64,000 bases of DNA from Emiliania huxleyi CCMP1516. Taxonomy: Eukaryota; Haptophyta; Isochrysidales; Noelaerhabdaceae. The position numbers were made by a program, and so were the translations under genes. Under the pieces are notes generated by a model, which saw nothing but the letters and a program-made list of their open reading frames with translations, had not been told where the DNA came from and searched no databases. Below are positions 28,879 through 38,401 of the stretch, piece after piece (position 1 is the stretch's first letter; the number at the start of each line of letters is the position of its first letter). Location of the stretch: assembly GCF_000372725.1 (NCBI RefSeq), contig NW_005199770.1, positions 985,060 to 1,049,059 of the forward strand, given 5' to 3'.

Positions 28879-30036
28879 ATGGCGGCTATGTTGAACTCAC
28901 TCCCCACGAAGGAGCGCCTCGGCAGCATCTACGAGAGCATGCCCACCAAGGAGCAGCTCATCGCCGCCTACACCGACGGCGAACTCCGCGCCGACCTCGT
29001 CCAGAGCACGCTCTCGGCAGCGGGCGCCGACGCCTTCCTCTCCGAGTCTCAGCGCTCGGCGCTCACTGGCCTGGTGAAGGACGGTGAGACGGCTGACCTG
29101 ATCAAGGAGGCTGCGCTCTACTACCCAACCCTCTCCGAGAAGTACCACGACTATGCGCCGCTCGTCGCAGACGCCAAGGAGGCCGTGGCCGCCCGGGTGG
29201 TGCTTGCCCGCAGCGCCGAGGGGCGCTCGGAGCTGATCGCTGAGGGAAAGGACCTCGCGACCGAGAAGCTCATCGCGCCCGTCAAGGAGATGGCGGCGGA
29301 GAAGATCTTCGCGCCCGCCAAGGCCCGCGCCGCGCCGTTCCTGACCAAGGTGGCCGACAAGAAGGCGTCACTCGTCGAGAAGAAGGAGGCGATTCTCGCC
29401 GACAAGCGGCTGTGCCGCGCTCTTGAGGCGCTCCAGGAGGCGCGCGAGCATCCGACCGAGACAGCGGCTGCGCTCAAGGCGACCGCCATCTCCCTGCTTC
29501 AGTACGACAAGGTGGCCGAGTACCGCGAGTACATCCAGTCCGACGCGTTTGCCGAGGACACGCGCCAGCTCGTCACCGAGAGCCTGCCCGCGCTTGCCAA
29601 GGACGCGGCCGAGCAGGGCCTTGAGAAGGTGCGCGTCAAGGCCACGGCACTCTCCTCCGACCTCCAGTCCTCGGTCGAGCTCCTCATCTCCTCGCTCTCG
29701 CAACCCTCGGGTTTCGAGACGCCCGACCTCTCCACGACCATCGAGCGCGCGCTCTCGCTGGCCGTGCAGGCGCGCTCCCTCCTCTCCGACGTCACCCTTC
29801 ACGCGGCACGCCTCTCCAAGAACACCGCGTCGTCGCGGGCGGCTCTCGAAAAGCTCGCCGCCCTCATCGCTCCTCCGGCCAACCCCGAAGCTGTGACCGC
29901 CATGACCGAGACGGCCGAGGCGACCCTCGCAACCACCAACGAGACGGACACCAACGAGACGGACACCAACGAGACGGACACCGACTCGCTGGTCACCGTC
30001 GACGCGGGGGCGGGCCACACCGAAGTCATCTCGTGA
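28879..30036 (+). CDS. Amphipathic helical protein of unknown function
   Basis: 385-residue uninterrupted frame with ATG 28879 and strong G/C third positions, suggesting a well-expressed gene. It is almost wholly Ala/Glu/Lys/Leu-rich helix. Two short related motifs open the protein (LNSLPTKERLGSIYES and MPTKEQLIAAYTD). Residues ~100-160 have 11-residue-like helical periodicity (AEGKDLATEKLIAPVKEMAAEK is part). Near the C-terminus NETDT is repeated three times. The style is reminiscent of lipid-droplet or perilipin-like coat proteins, but no diagnostic motif was found and this is speculation. No membrane span or signal peptide. Confidence 0.7.
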   Translation: MAAMLNSLPTKERLGSIYESMPTKEQLIAAYTDGELRADLVQSTLSAAGADAFLSESQRSALTGLVKDGETADLIKEAALYYPTLSEKYHDYAPLVADAKEAVAARVVLARSAEGRSELIAEGKDLATEKLIAPVKEMAAEKIFAPAKARAAPFLTKVADKKASLVEKKEAILADKRLCRALEALQEAREHPTETAAALKATAISLLQYDKVAEYREYIQSDAFAEDTRQLVTESLPALAKDAAEQGLEKVRVKATALSSDLQSSVELLISSLSQPSGFETPDLSTTIERALSLAVQARSLLSDVTLHAARLSKNTASSRAALEKLAALIAPPANPEAVTAMTETAEATLATTNETDTNETDTNETDTDSLVTVDAGAGHTEVIS

Positions 30037-30789
30037 CGCTAGACCAGAGTGGGTGGCAGTGGCCGGAGCGCGAAATCCGAAAAGGCCTCCCACCGGCACG
30101 CCAAGTAACACGGGCTGTGATTTTGTGATTGTGTCTGAATACCGAAAAAGGTGCAAATATCTCTCTTCGAGCACAGGGAGGATCGTCGGGAGTCTGTCCG
30201 ACAGTTTGGTCAACCTACAACCTGCACATCTCCGACGCGCAGGGCGAGACGGGGACGAGAGCGCGCGGAGAGGGAGGTGGAGCAGGACGGTTGCGGAGAT
30301 CACGGATCAGCAGGGCCAGGGGAGGATGTATACGAAGAGATTAAGAGCAGCAGGGACCCGAGGGACCATGTGGAAGACGGCTAGTGCTAGTCCCCCATCG
30401 GGAGGATGACCCCGGCTAGTCGCCGACCACAGGCCGACCACCAGCCACCACCCACAACGAAAGTCGTTACTTTGACAAAGAACCCTGCACAAAGATCGCA
30501 CGGGCGGGGACCTGTTGCTGTTCCTTTTTACCCATCTCACAGTAGAGGTTTTTATTAATTCGTGCTGACCTCCTTTCACCTCCTGCTCTCCTATGCCACG
30601 TGGCTGTGTGTGTTTGGGTTTCTATGTTTGCGATTTGGATTTTGGATTTTCTACGACTCTTTGTTTATTTATTTATTACACCCGAGAGGCATCCGCGACC
30701 GCGTGGGACCGTGCCAGTGCGCGCGCGCGCCGATTCTCTCGGGGGGGTGCGCGGGTGCCCAGTGTGTCGTATCCCTGGTCTGGCCGAAA
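30037..30789. other. Intergenic with dispersed repeat (30235..30515)
   Basis: 30235..30515 corresponds to 4540..4790 (GGAGCAGGAC, GAGGATGTA-ACGAAGAGA, CAGCAGGGACC, CTAGTCCCCCATCG, CCCCGGCTAGTCGCCGACCA in order). A (TTTA)n run lies near 30662. No gene recognised. Confidence 0.5.
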
Positions 30790-31010
30790 CTTTTCGCGGT
30801 ATCCGCGGCGGGATAAGGTGGGATATGGCGGGATACTAGGAGATACCGGGAGATACCGGGTCCGGGAGATACCGGGTCCGGGAGATATCGGGAGATACCG
30901 GGAGATACCGGGAGATACGAGATACGGGGGGATACGGGGAGATACTTGAGATGCGAGGAGATATGGGGAGATACGGGGAGATCGATAGAGGGAGATAGAG
31001 GGAGACATCG
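30790..31010. repeat. Degenerate GGGAGATACC tandem array
   Basis: About 20 imperfect copies of a 10-bp unit (GGGAGATACC/GGGAGATACG), some expanded with GGTCC. Related GGGGAGATAT arrays occur in an intron of the U-box gene (9045..9120). Confidence 0.85.
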
Positions 31011-31419
31011 CAAAAAAAAGGGAGAAGAGGAATGGGGGAGGGGGAAAAGGGTCCGGTTTAAGGAAAAAGGGCGCCGAAAAGGGCGCGCGAACCGTTTCAC
31101 CCAGCTGAAGGATGAGCGGCGAGGCCGGAGAGGAGCTGGATACACCGGCCGCTCGCATCATGGCGCGTCGCGAGAGAAAGGGCCAGACCAGGGGTGGCAG
31201 GGCTTGTCGTGTGAGAGGTTGTTAGGACCCCCCAAATGAACAAGTGCGGGAGGGCGAGACGTTCGAGGGGTCCTGTACCATGCGGACTCGACCCTCAGGG
31301 CCCTATTCGTGCCAAAAAAGGCTAAAACCAAAAAAAATATTTTTTATTTCGGCCCGCGGGCGCCCCCTTTCCCCCTTTTCGTTTCACCTTTCAGTGCGTC
31401 ATGGCTGCCTGACCACGCC
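31011..31419. other. 5' flank of ARM-repeat gene
   Basis: A/G-rich beginning, then a short AT-rich stretch (AAAAAAATATTTTTTATTTC near 31331) about 80 bp upstream of the start codon that could be promoter or leader. No gene recognised. Confidence 0.35.
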
Positions 31420-33190
31420 ATGGAGGAGCCCGCGGAGGATCTCGTGCTGGCCCTTCAGGGCGAGAATGCGGACGATCTGAGCCGGCTGGCGTCGTTGCAG
31501 AAGATCGAGGGCTTACTCGACGAGGCGGCCGGCCCAGACGCGGAGCACCTCTGTGCGCTGCTGCGAGCGGCTGGCCTAGTCGATTCCCTCGTCCAAATAG
31601 TGTCACTGGAGTCGCAGCACGCGGCGCTGCAGCAATCGGCGCTGCTCATTATCGGCAACATGTGCTCGGACGAGGTGGATTCGAATGCCGCGCTGACCAA
31701 GGCCGAGCTCAAGGCGTGCCATGGCTTTGAGGAGCTGCTGTCGCACCTCTTCTCTCCAGACCCCATTGTGCAGGCCTACGCTCTGGGCGCGGTGCAAAAT
31801 ACGTGCCGCGAAAGCGACTACCTCGGGGTGCTGTGGACGCTCGACCTCCTGCCTCGCATCGAAGAGCTTGCAGTCTCGACTGAACCTCATGTCATGCAGT
31901 TTGCCAACGGTGCGCCGCCACGTCTTGATATACGTTAGGAGCGCCAGTGAACGCCGCAGCGGGGCTGGGAGCGCTCGCTCAACTTGCCCTCCCCAGCCTC
32001 GTTTTCTCCCTGACCCAGCCGCTCCGCGGGCAGGAGTGCTCGGAAATATTGACCACCTCATGATGGAGGAGGAGGCCATCACGGCGATTGCGGGTGCCGA
32101 ACGACAACGCAAGGCACTCCCGTACACGCCGTCCCCGGGGGCACTTGCTCGCGTTGCTACTGCGGCAGAGCTTTTGGGCGGTGCTGCGAGCGAGGCGGTG
32201 GTGGCAGCTGCGGCACGGAGCGCCTTGGCTCGGCAGCAGGCTGCGAAGCGGCAGGCCGCGAAGGAGGAAGCCGTCCGCTGGGCTGCGTCAAAGAATCGGC
32301 GACTTCGGCTGCTGCTTCGCAACTTGGCTGAGGAGGAGGCTGCGTGGCAAGAGGCAGCGGCGGCGCAAGAGGCAAAGAAGGCAGCGGAGCTCGAGCTAAG
32401 AAAGGCGGCGTGGGAGGCGGCCGAGAGGAGGAAGGCTGCTGAGGAGGAGGCGGTGCGTAAGGCCGAGCATGAGGCTGCCACCGCTGCAGCTGCCAAGGTG
32501 GCCGAGGAGGAGGCTCTTGCTTCCCGCACGATGCTGCCCAACGCCTACATGGCGGCGCTCGCCGAGGCCACCGCTGCCGCCGAGCTGGCAGAGCAGGCAA
32601 TCATTGAGGCGGAGCGTGCAGAGAGGCAGTCAGTCGACGCGGCTGCCGCGGCGGAGATGGCCGAAGAGGCTGCCAGGCTAGCGATGGAGGAGACGGAACG
32701 GTGCCGTCCCAGCGCCGTCAACCCCAAAGACGAAGCGCCGAGGTTTTACCCGCCCTTGTTGACACGTAGGGCTCGCTTGGCCGCCATCGCACAGGCTGAA
32801 GTCCAAGCTGAGGCAGCGAGGCGAGCCGCCATTGCGCAAGCGGAGGCAGAAGCCGAGGGCGAGGGAGAAGCCGAGGCAAACGCGGAAGCAGCGATGGAGG
32901 TTTCGCGACGTGAGCTGCGGCTTCGAACGCACCGTGCTGAGCATGGGGCATCGCTCGAGGAGAAGACAATCGAGGCGAGGTCAGCACAGTCGGCAGCAGC
33001 TGAAGGTGTCGCGAAGGCGTCCCCTGGGGGACGCCAAGAGGACACGCGTGGCACTCGCGCAGGCCATACAAGACGGCCCACTGCGATCACCGAGGGGCCT
33101 CTCTCGAGTACCATCCCTCCACGGGCAGGCGCCAGCGCTACCCCATCTCAACAATGGACCGGTCAGTCCCGCACGGTGAACGCAATGTGA
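31420..33190 (+). CDS. ARM-repeat protein with long coiled coil
   Basis: Exons 31420..31909 and 32034..33190, joined by a 124-nt GT-AG intron that links MQFANG to VLGNIDHLMM. The N-terminal ~160 residues show armadillo-type helical repeats (LRAAGLVDSLVQIVSLES ... QQSALLIIGNMCSD; ELLSHLFSPDPIVQAYALGA-VQN). After the splice the protein becomes an Ala/Glu/Lys/Arg coiled coil of about 300 residues with KAAEEEAVRKAEHEAATAAA-type heptads, ending in a basic, Thr/Gly/Pro-rich tail. Probably a cytoskeletal or scaffold protein; no specific family is recognised. Start ATG 31420 follows a T-rich leader. Confidence 0.75.
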
Positions 33191-33382
33191 GGTAGCTTGT
33201 TGTGCCCCCCCCACGCCCGTTCTGACGCCGGCGGCGGGAACGACAGTCTGTGGGCGGTTTGGGGATGGAGGGGGGCAGCCAGCAAAGCCCGCGGGAACTT
33301 TAAGCAGCCGTTGAGCGTTGTGCATGTATAAAAATGAGGATCAACGAGATCACAGTTCATACACACACGTCTCCTCGATGCC
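33191..33382. other. Convergent intergenic spacer
   Basis: Between the plus-strand ARM gene and the (TTTA)n tail of the minus-strand retroelement-like unit. Nothing else recognised. Confidence 0.3.
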
Positions 33383-33383
33383 G

Positions 33384-34199
33384 TAAATAAATAAATAAAT
33401 AAAAACGGTCAAACTCTGAGACGAGATGGGATTTAGGGACATGTGTCCCCGCCCTGCACGATCTTGGTGTGAGGGATCTTCAATCCGTCCCCTCACCCCC
33501 TGGTCACTACCCGACACTAGAAGAGCAGCAAGAGTTGGGGCTGCTGCTACGGCTGCGGCTGCGGGAGGGGCTATGGTCGCGGGAGAGCCGCTGCGCCGCG
33601 TGGGCGCGCCTACACCGCGCTTGCTCCGCTCGCCACCTCTCGCAAAGGTCCAAAGTCATAGCCATCACCTCCTCCGGCAAGTCCTTTTCGCCTATCTTGC
33701 CGTCCCTCCATGCCTGGTAGAGCTCGTCGTCATAGCCATATTGCATCACAGCCTGCTGCACTGCGTCATGCACAACCCCTGCCACCCTATCCCGCGCCTC
33801 AGCGTCGGAAAATTCGAGCTCGGAGTCATACCCGGAAGCAGGCGCAGACGGCCGCGGCGATTTGGCAGGCGGCGAGGTGGGGGAGGGAGAGCGCGGCGGT
33901 GCGCGCTCGTGGCTCCCGCTGGTGCCAGAAGGGCCAGCGCCCAATGCGCTCAGCCTGTTCTTGTCCACCACCTTGGGAGAAGGGGGTGGGGGTCCACCTC
34001 CCTTGGGTGCGGGCTTGCGGTGTTCCTGCTTCCGCTTGCCCGACTTTGGCGGGTTGCGGCCGAAGTTCTTCATGGTGAACCTGTCCGGCTTGCCGCCCTT
34101 CCCGACCCTCGTCCACCCCTCGGGCGACTCGTTGGGCCGGGGTTGCTGCGCCTGTTGGTGCTGCGAGTGTGCCTGCGATGCTGCGGCCGTAGGATACAT
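33384..34199 (-). mobile_element. Retroelement-like unit with ORF and (TTTA)n tail
   Basis: The minus-strand frame 34199..33507 encodes 230 residues: Gln/Pro-rich start, EGWTRVGKGGKPDRFTMKNF, a Pro/Lys-rich part with KVVDKNRLSALGAG, then ASGYDSELEFSDAEARDRVA and a helical WRDGKIGEKDLPEEVMA segment, ending in an Arg/Ser-rich tail. After the stop about 120 bp run to a (TTTA)n tract at 33384. The last part of this unit exists as a truncated copy with a target duplication at 1648..1846, so the transcript has been retroposed at least once. The ORF could be a non-LTR ORF1-like protein or a host gene whose mRNA was copied; I favour an element because of the short-repeat tail. No reverse transcriptase is adjacent. 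Confidence 0.5.
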
Positions 34200-34847
34200 G
34201 GATCATGGTAAATATTATTGCAAAGAGCCGCGCAAATAGAGACGCGGCCAGAGTGTGCGCGTACTTTCCCCCCTTTTCTTTTATCCGCGGGCGGGGGGGG
34301 GGGTTCCCCGCGGGACACAAGTCACAAGAGACAACTACAGGGACTGATGAGACAAAGCAGTCAACACACCGCGCCGCGCGGCTCCCATCCGCAAATAAAA
34401 GTGCGAAGTGGAATGTGGAGAATGCGCGCCCCCGCCCCGCCCCGCCCCCGCCACCTGCGAGCGCGCGGACCCGCCACCCGCGCGCCCCCGCCCGCGCCCC
34501 GCCGCGCGCGCCGCCCCGCGCCGGCCCGCGGCCGGGGCCCACCGCGCCCCCTCCAGCGCCCAGCTCTAGGCGCCAGGGGGAGGGGGTGTTGATCGGTATA
34601 AATTGCAATCATATCTGTCCATGTCATATTACATCAGACACCGAGGCACGAAACTCCTCGCCATTGTTACCGTTGCGGAGAGTGTGCCTTCACGCCAAGA
34701 TATCCGCAAGCCACGCGGGACTGGCTTCGCACCGAGCAACGGCCTCCGCGCACCGGCGGGAGGAGGGGAGGGGAGAGGAGGCGAAGGGGGTGGCCGCACG
34801 CCGAGGCCTTTCCCCCCCGCGCCTCGGGCAGACCTCCCAACAGCCGC
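34200..34847. other. Intergenic, C-rich
   Basis: Lies between the retroelement-like ORF and the 3' end of the eIF4B-like gene. Very C-rich at 34425..34560, followed by an AT-rich patch (TATAAATTGCAATCATATC near 34599). No gene recognised. Confidence 0.35.
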
Positions 34848-36023
34848 TCACTCGTCGAGCTTGAGGCCCGACGCTCTGTCTGCAACCTGGTCCACCGCCT
34901 TGTCGACGGGGCGGGCGGCGCCGAACGGGTTGGACTTGCCCGACGAGGCCGCCGGCGCGGCGGTCTCGCCCGCCGGCACCGACCGCTTGGTCAGGTTGAG
35001 CTTGCGCCGCTCCGGAGGGGCGCCGCCGCCGCCGCCGCCGCCGCCGCCACGCGGCTCATACGCGGCGCCTCTCATGGCGAATCGGTCGTCGGACGGGTCC
35101 GAGCGGGGCGGAGGCCGGTCCTCGAAGCCGCCGCCGCGCGGCCCGTCGCCGCGCGGCCCGTCGCCGCGCGGCCCGCCGCGCGGTCCGCCCCCCTCCTCTC
35201 TCGGCGCGGGGCGCGCGAAGCGCGGGTCGGACTTGAACTCGGCCTCCACGTCCTTGACCTGTGCCCGGGGGGGCAAACCAGGGCAATCCAGGTCGGCGGC
35301 GGGTCGGCGGCGGGTCGAAGGCACGTCTTGTGAATGAAGAGAGGGGGGAGGGGGGGGGCGGGGGGGGAGCACACCACTCCCTTTCCGAACGGGTTGAAGC
35401 CCTCCGAACGCTCGTACCGCTCGCGCTGCGGTGGGCCGCGGTCATCATACCCTCCTCCCCCGCGGTCGCGGTCGCCGCCGCGGTCGCCGTACCGGTCGCC
35501 CCCGCGGTCTCCAAAGCCGCCCCTACGAAGATGCCAGAACGGCTCACCGATGCGAGGCTCAAGCGCTGCCAAAGGACGACCGCCCTCCGCCGCACCCGCC
35601 GCGGTCGCCGCCGCGATCTCCAAAGCCGCCGCGGTCGCCACGGTCGCCGCCATAGCCGCCGCGATCGCCGCCGAAGCCGCCGCGGTCGCCGCCACGGTCG
35701 CCGTAGCGGTCGCCGCCGCGGTCGCCACCAAAGCTGCTGCCGCCGCCGCCGCCGCCGCCGCCGCGCCACGAGGAGACGGTGTCTGCCTGCGAGATGACCT
35801 CCACGCGCTCGCCGTCCTCATTGACGTAGGACTGCGGGCGGCCGCCGAAGCGGTCGCCCTCACGCCCTTCGCGCCGCTCGTAGCGGTCGTAACGGTCACC
35901 GTAGCCGTCGCCCGTGTCCTCCCGCGGCGCGGTGGGCAGCGCCGACGGGTCGTTTTGCACCACGTCGGCGGTGAACTCCTGGAGCGAGATGGACTTGCCC
36001 TTCATCTTCTGGCCCTTTCCCAT
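34848..36023 (-). CDS. eIF4B-like translation initiation factor (Gly/Arg-rich)
   Basis: Exons (minus): 36023..35581, 35522..35378, 35258..34848; introns of 58 nt (35523..35580) and 119 nt (35259..35377), both GT-AG. N-terminus MGKGQKMKGKSISLQEFTAD resembles the K-K/G-K-x-I/L-SL-x-(D/E)F motif that opens eIF4B proteins. The middle is DRGGDRYGDRGG/GFGGD repeats (an RGG/DRYG-rich RNA-binding region). Junctions: GGGR-GGFGDRGG and NPFGKG-VKDVEAEFKSDPRF. The C-terminus, RRKLNLTKRSVPAGE ... SGKSNPFGAARPVDKAVD, is a second eIF4B hallmark. The product would stimulate eIF4A helicase during cap-dependent initiation in the cytoplasm. The first intron's edges sit in a repetitive Gly-coding context, so they could shift. 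Confidence 0.75.
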
Positions 36024-36237
36024 GGTTGACCTGGCGGAGGGCGGCGGGATTCTGTCGCTGGGCCGGCGTGTGCGCGCAGCGGGCGCGGGACGCGGCAAGG
36101 CGCCTGCTTGGCGGTGTTTATGCGAGTAGAGCTCTACGTGGAGCTTGGCGTACCGGTGTATTCTTTTTTTGCTTTTTGCGGGCGGCCCTCATGAAATCTG
36201 CCATGCGAGTACGTGGAGCTTGGCTGTGGAAGAATTC

Positions 36238-36717
36238 ATGCGGCACACCCGTGCTCCCATCCCTCCCGAGGAGGACGAACCAGTGGAAATCCAGTTGTCA
36301 GATGTCACGATGCATCCGAAGGGGACCCCAGCGCCGGCATCATCCGTAGAGGCACGAGTGTTCGAAGAGAGAGTGGACCTGAGCAACAACATGACTTGGA
36401 GGCAAATGATCGGAGTGGGAGTCAGAAATGTGGTCCTTGCGCGAGGGGAGCTCGATAGACTCGAGGGGCCAGGATACGCCGCGAGGAGGACGGAGTTGCG
36501 CCGAAAGGCGAAAGAAGCCGCGAGAACAAGGGACCGGCAGGCGGCGGCGTCACAGGACGAGGCAGAAGAGAACGACGCGACAGAGGAGGAAATGACAAGG
36601 GAGAGAACGACGAGAGTGGGACGACCGCGAGGTGGCATGAAGATTGCAGCGAGAATCGGCGAGAGACTGCGAAGAGAGATAGGAAGAGGCAGACTCCCTA
36701 GGGTGGGCGACGGCTAG
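36238..36717 (+). CDS. Hypothetical basic/acidic protein, 3' end within a repeat
   Basis: First ATG at 36238 (MRHTRAPIPPEEDEP). About 159 residues: an N-terminal PVEIQLSDVTMHPKG part, MTWRQMIGVGVRNVVLARGE, then a charged Arg/Glu helix and RVGRPRGGMKIAARIGERL. No family recognised. The final codons and stop (RLPRVGDG) fall in the dispersed repeat that recurs inverted at 38200..38322, so the ORF is either part of a mobile element or a gene whose end was replaced by one. Residue use is unlike the nearby housekeeping genes. Confidence 0.35.
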   Translation: MRHTRAPIPPEEDEPVEIQLSDVTMHPKGTPAPASSVEARVFEERVDLSNNMTWRQMIGVGVRNVVLARGELDRLEGPGYAARRTELRRKAKEAARTRDRQAAASQDEAEENDATEEEMTRERTTRVGRPRGGMKIAARIGERLRREIGRGRLPRVGDG

Positions 36718-36850
36718 CGCACCACACACCTCTCCTTAAAATCCCTGTGTGGTGGCGGCGCGCCGTCCTCCCATCCCTCCCTTGGGTTGTCTGTTTTCTT
36801 TCTTTCTTTTTTCCCTCCCTTGGGTTGTCCGTTTTTTCTTTCTTTCTTTC
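36698..36850 (+). repeat. Dispersed family copy (inverted partner 38200..38322)
   Basis: GGGTGGGCGACGGCTAGCGC, CTCTCCTTAAAATCCCTGTG, TGGTGGCGGCG, CCGTCCTCCCATCCCTCCCT and TTGGGTTGTCTGTTTTCTTT in order, then a second CCCTCCCTTGGGTTGTCCG. The most complete copy of the family in the window. Confidence 0.75.
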
Positions 36851-36854
36851 TTTT

Positions 36855-37035
36855 CCCCCGCACCATCTCCGTCTCGTTTTTGCTCAACCTTGCCACCACC
36901 GGGAGCGGCCAGGACTCATAGACTCGGTCGAAAGACCCTAGATTGGCTTCCATGCGTCTCTGGACAGGGTGGCCCGCCACAAGGACAAACTAAAAATCTC
37001 TCTCTCTCCACAAGGACCCCCAGGAATTGCGAGTT
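36855..37035 (+). repeat. Dispersed repeat, second copy at 23545..23725
   Basis: Same ordered blocks as at 23545..23725; directly follows the previous repeat, so the two may be one larger element. Confidence 0.65.
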
Positions 37036-37179
37036 GACACGCTAGCGAATTATTTTTTCTGCTCTCATACCTGTTGTGAATATGGCGGACTCGGTGGCCG
37101 CCATCACGGGCCTCGACCCCGCCCAGCCTCCCCAGCCCCCAGGCCCCAGGCGGCCTCGTCGACGTACGTCGACCTCGAG

Positions 37180-38056
37180 AGCTGAGGGAGGGTGTAGAGG
37201 ATGTAGAGTGTAGAGCGCTGTAGAGCTGTAGAGATGTAGAGCGCTCTGGAGCGCTGTAGAGCTGTAGAGCTCTACATCGGCTGCGTGACGAGGCGGGTGC
37301 GTTGTAGAGCGATGTAGAGCGCGATTTTGCTGTAGAGTTTGTTGTAGAGGCTCTACAGCCAAACCGCCGGGAAGGCAGTGACTCAAAGAGGTCGAGTCGC
37401 ACTAATGGGGTGTCTCCGAGCTTACTGGAGCTCTGATGGACGGCCCTGACTATCACTGACACACAGAGACGGTCACTCTGACGGCACACAACACCCTATA
37501 ACTGCGTCATGACCAGCCTGCCATGCGTCGCCGGTGCCGCATTCGTCGCTGTGCTTCTTTAGCAGGCGGTGGACTATCGGCTGCGAGGACGGTCGCATTT
37601 GCGCGAGGCGAGGCGAGCATTCAGACGCGTTGCATGCGCCATGACTCGCGCCAGCGCGTGCGGGAGCTCCTGGCTGAGCGTTGAGTCCAGGCGAGTTGCG
37701 CTGGCCACGATCGCTACGCCAAGCCGAGCTGACGCGCCGAGGCGCCGGCCAGTCGCAGCCGTGAGGCATGCCACAGCAGCAGAGGCACCTCCCACCCATT
37801 GGGCGGGCAGACAGAAGGCCAGGGCAGCACTGGTAAGTGCAACGCGCCTCATGTCGGAGAGCGACCGTGCCTCGTTCGCCGCTTATGATGTAGAGTTTGT
37901 TGTAGAGATTTCACGTTGTAGAGCGCCTCTACATCGCTCTACAACGCACCCGCCTCGTCACGCGGTGGATGTAGAGCTCTACAGCTCTACAGCACTCTCC
38001 AGCTCTACAGCTCTACAGCGCTCTACACTCTACATCCTCTACACCCTCCCTCAGCT
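37180..38056. mobile_element. 877-bp TIR element with TGTAGAGC arrays, CGAG target duplication
   Basis: Inverted ends start AGCTGAGGGAGGGTGTAGAG and continue as ~180-bp arms (37180..37360 and 37885..38056) made of TGTAGAGC/CTGTAGAG repeats plus a shared CGTGACGAGGCGGGTGCG block. CGAG flanks both sides (37176..37179 and 38057..38060). The middle (37370..37880) is unique, with no transposase recognised. The arms could fold into a long hairpin. Confidence 0.8.
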
Positions 38057-38199
38057 CGAGAGATGGCTGTGGCGTGTGGCGGCGACGTCGAGAGGGCCGT
38101 GCAGCTGTTCTTCAGCATGGCCGAAGGCGAGGCGATAAAATTCTTTTGAGCTAGCCTTCGATGTTACAATGGAACAAGCGCGAGGCGGACGCAAGAAAG

Positions 38200-38322
38200 A
38201 GAAACAAAGAAAACGGTCAACCCAAGCGCCAAGGGAGGGATGGGAGGACGGCACGCCGCCACCACACAGGGATTTTAAGGAGAGGGGTGTGGTGCGCTAG
38301 CCGTCGCCCACCCTTGGGCGTT
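38200..38322 (-). repeat. Dispersed family copy (inverted partner 36698..36850)
   Basis: Reverse complement of the 36698 copy with small indels. Ends 79 bp before the RAP gene start codon. Confidence 0.75.
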
Positions 38323-38401
38323 TCCCATCTCTCTTCGCAGTCCCTCGCCCAGGCGGACACACACAGCGCCCGCAAAAATTCTTTTCCAGCCCTTGTGCGC
38401 G

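Noticed and set aside
30790..31010. Regularly spaced repeats as a CRISPR array
   Set aside because: Units are 10 bp, contiguous and degenerate with no unique spacers, and the genome is eukaryotic.
37569..38138. ORF of ~190 codons over the 877-bp element
   Set aside because: It spans the unique centre and one inverted arm of the element and has no transposase motifs; the arm gives artificial codon repeats.
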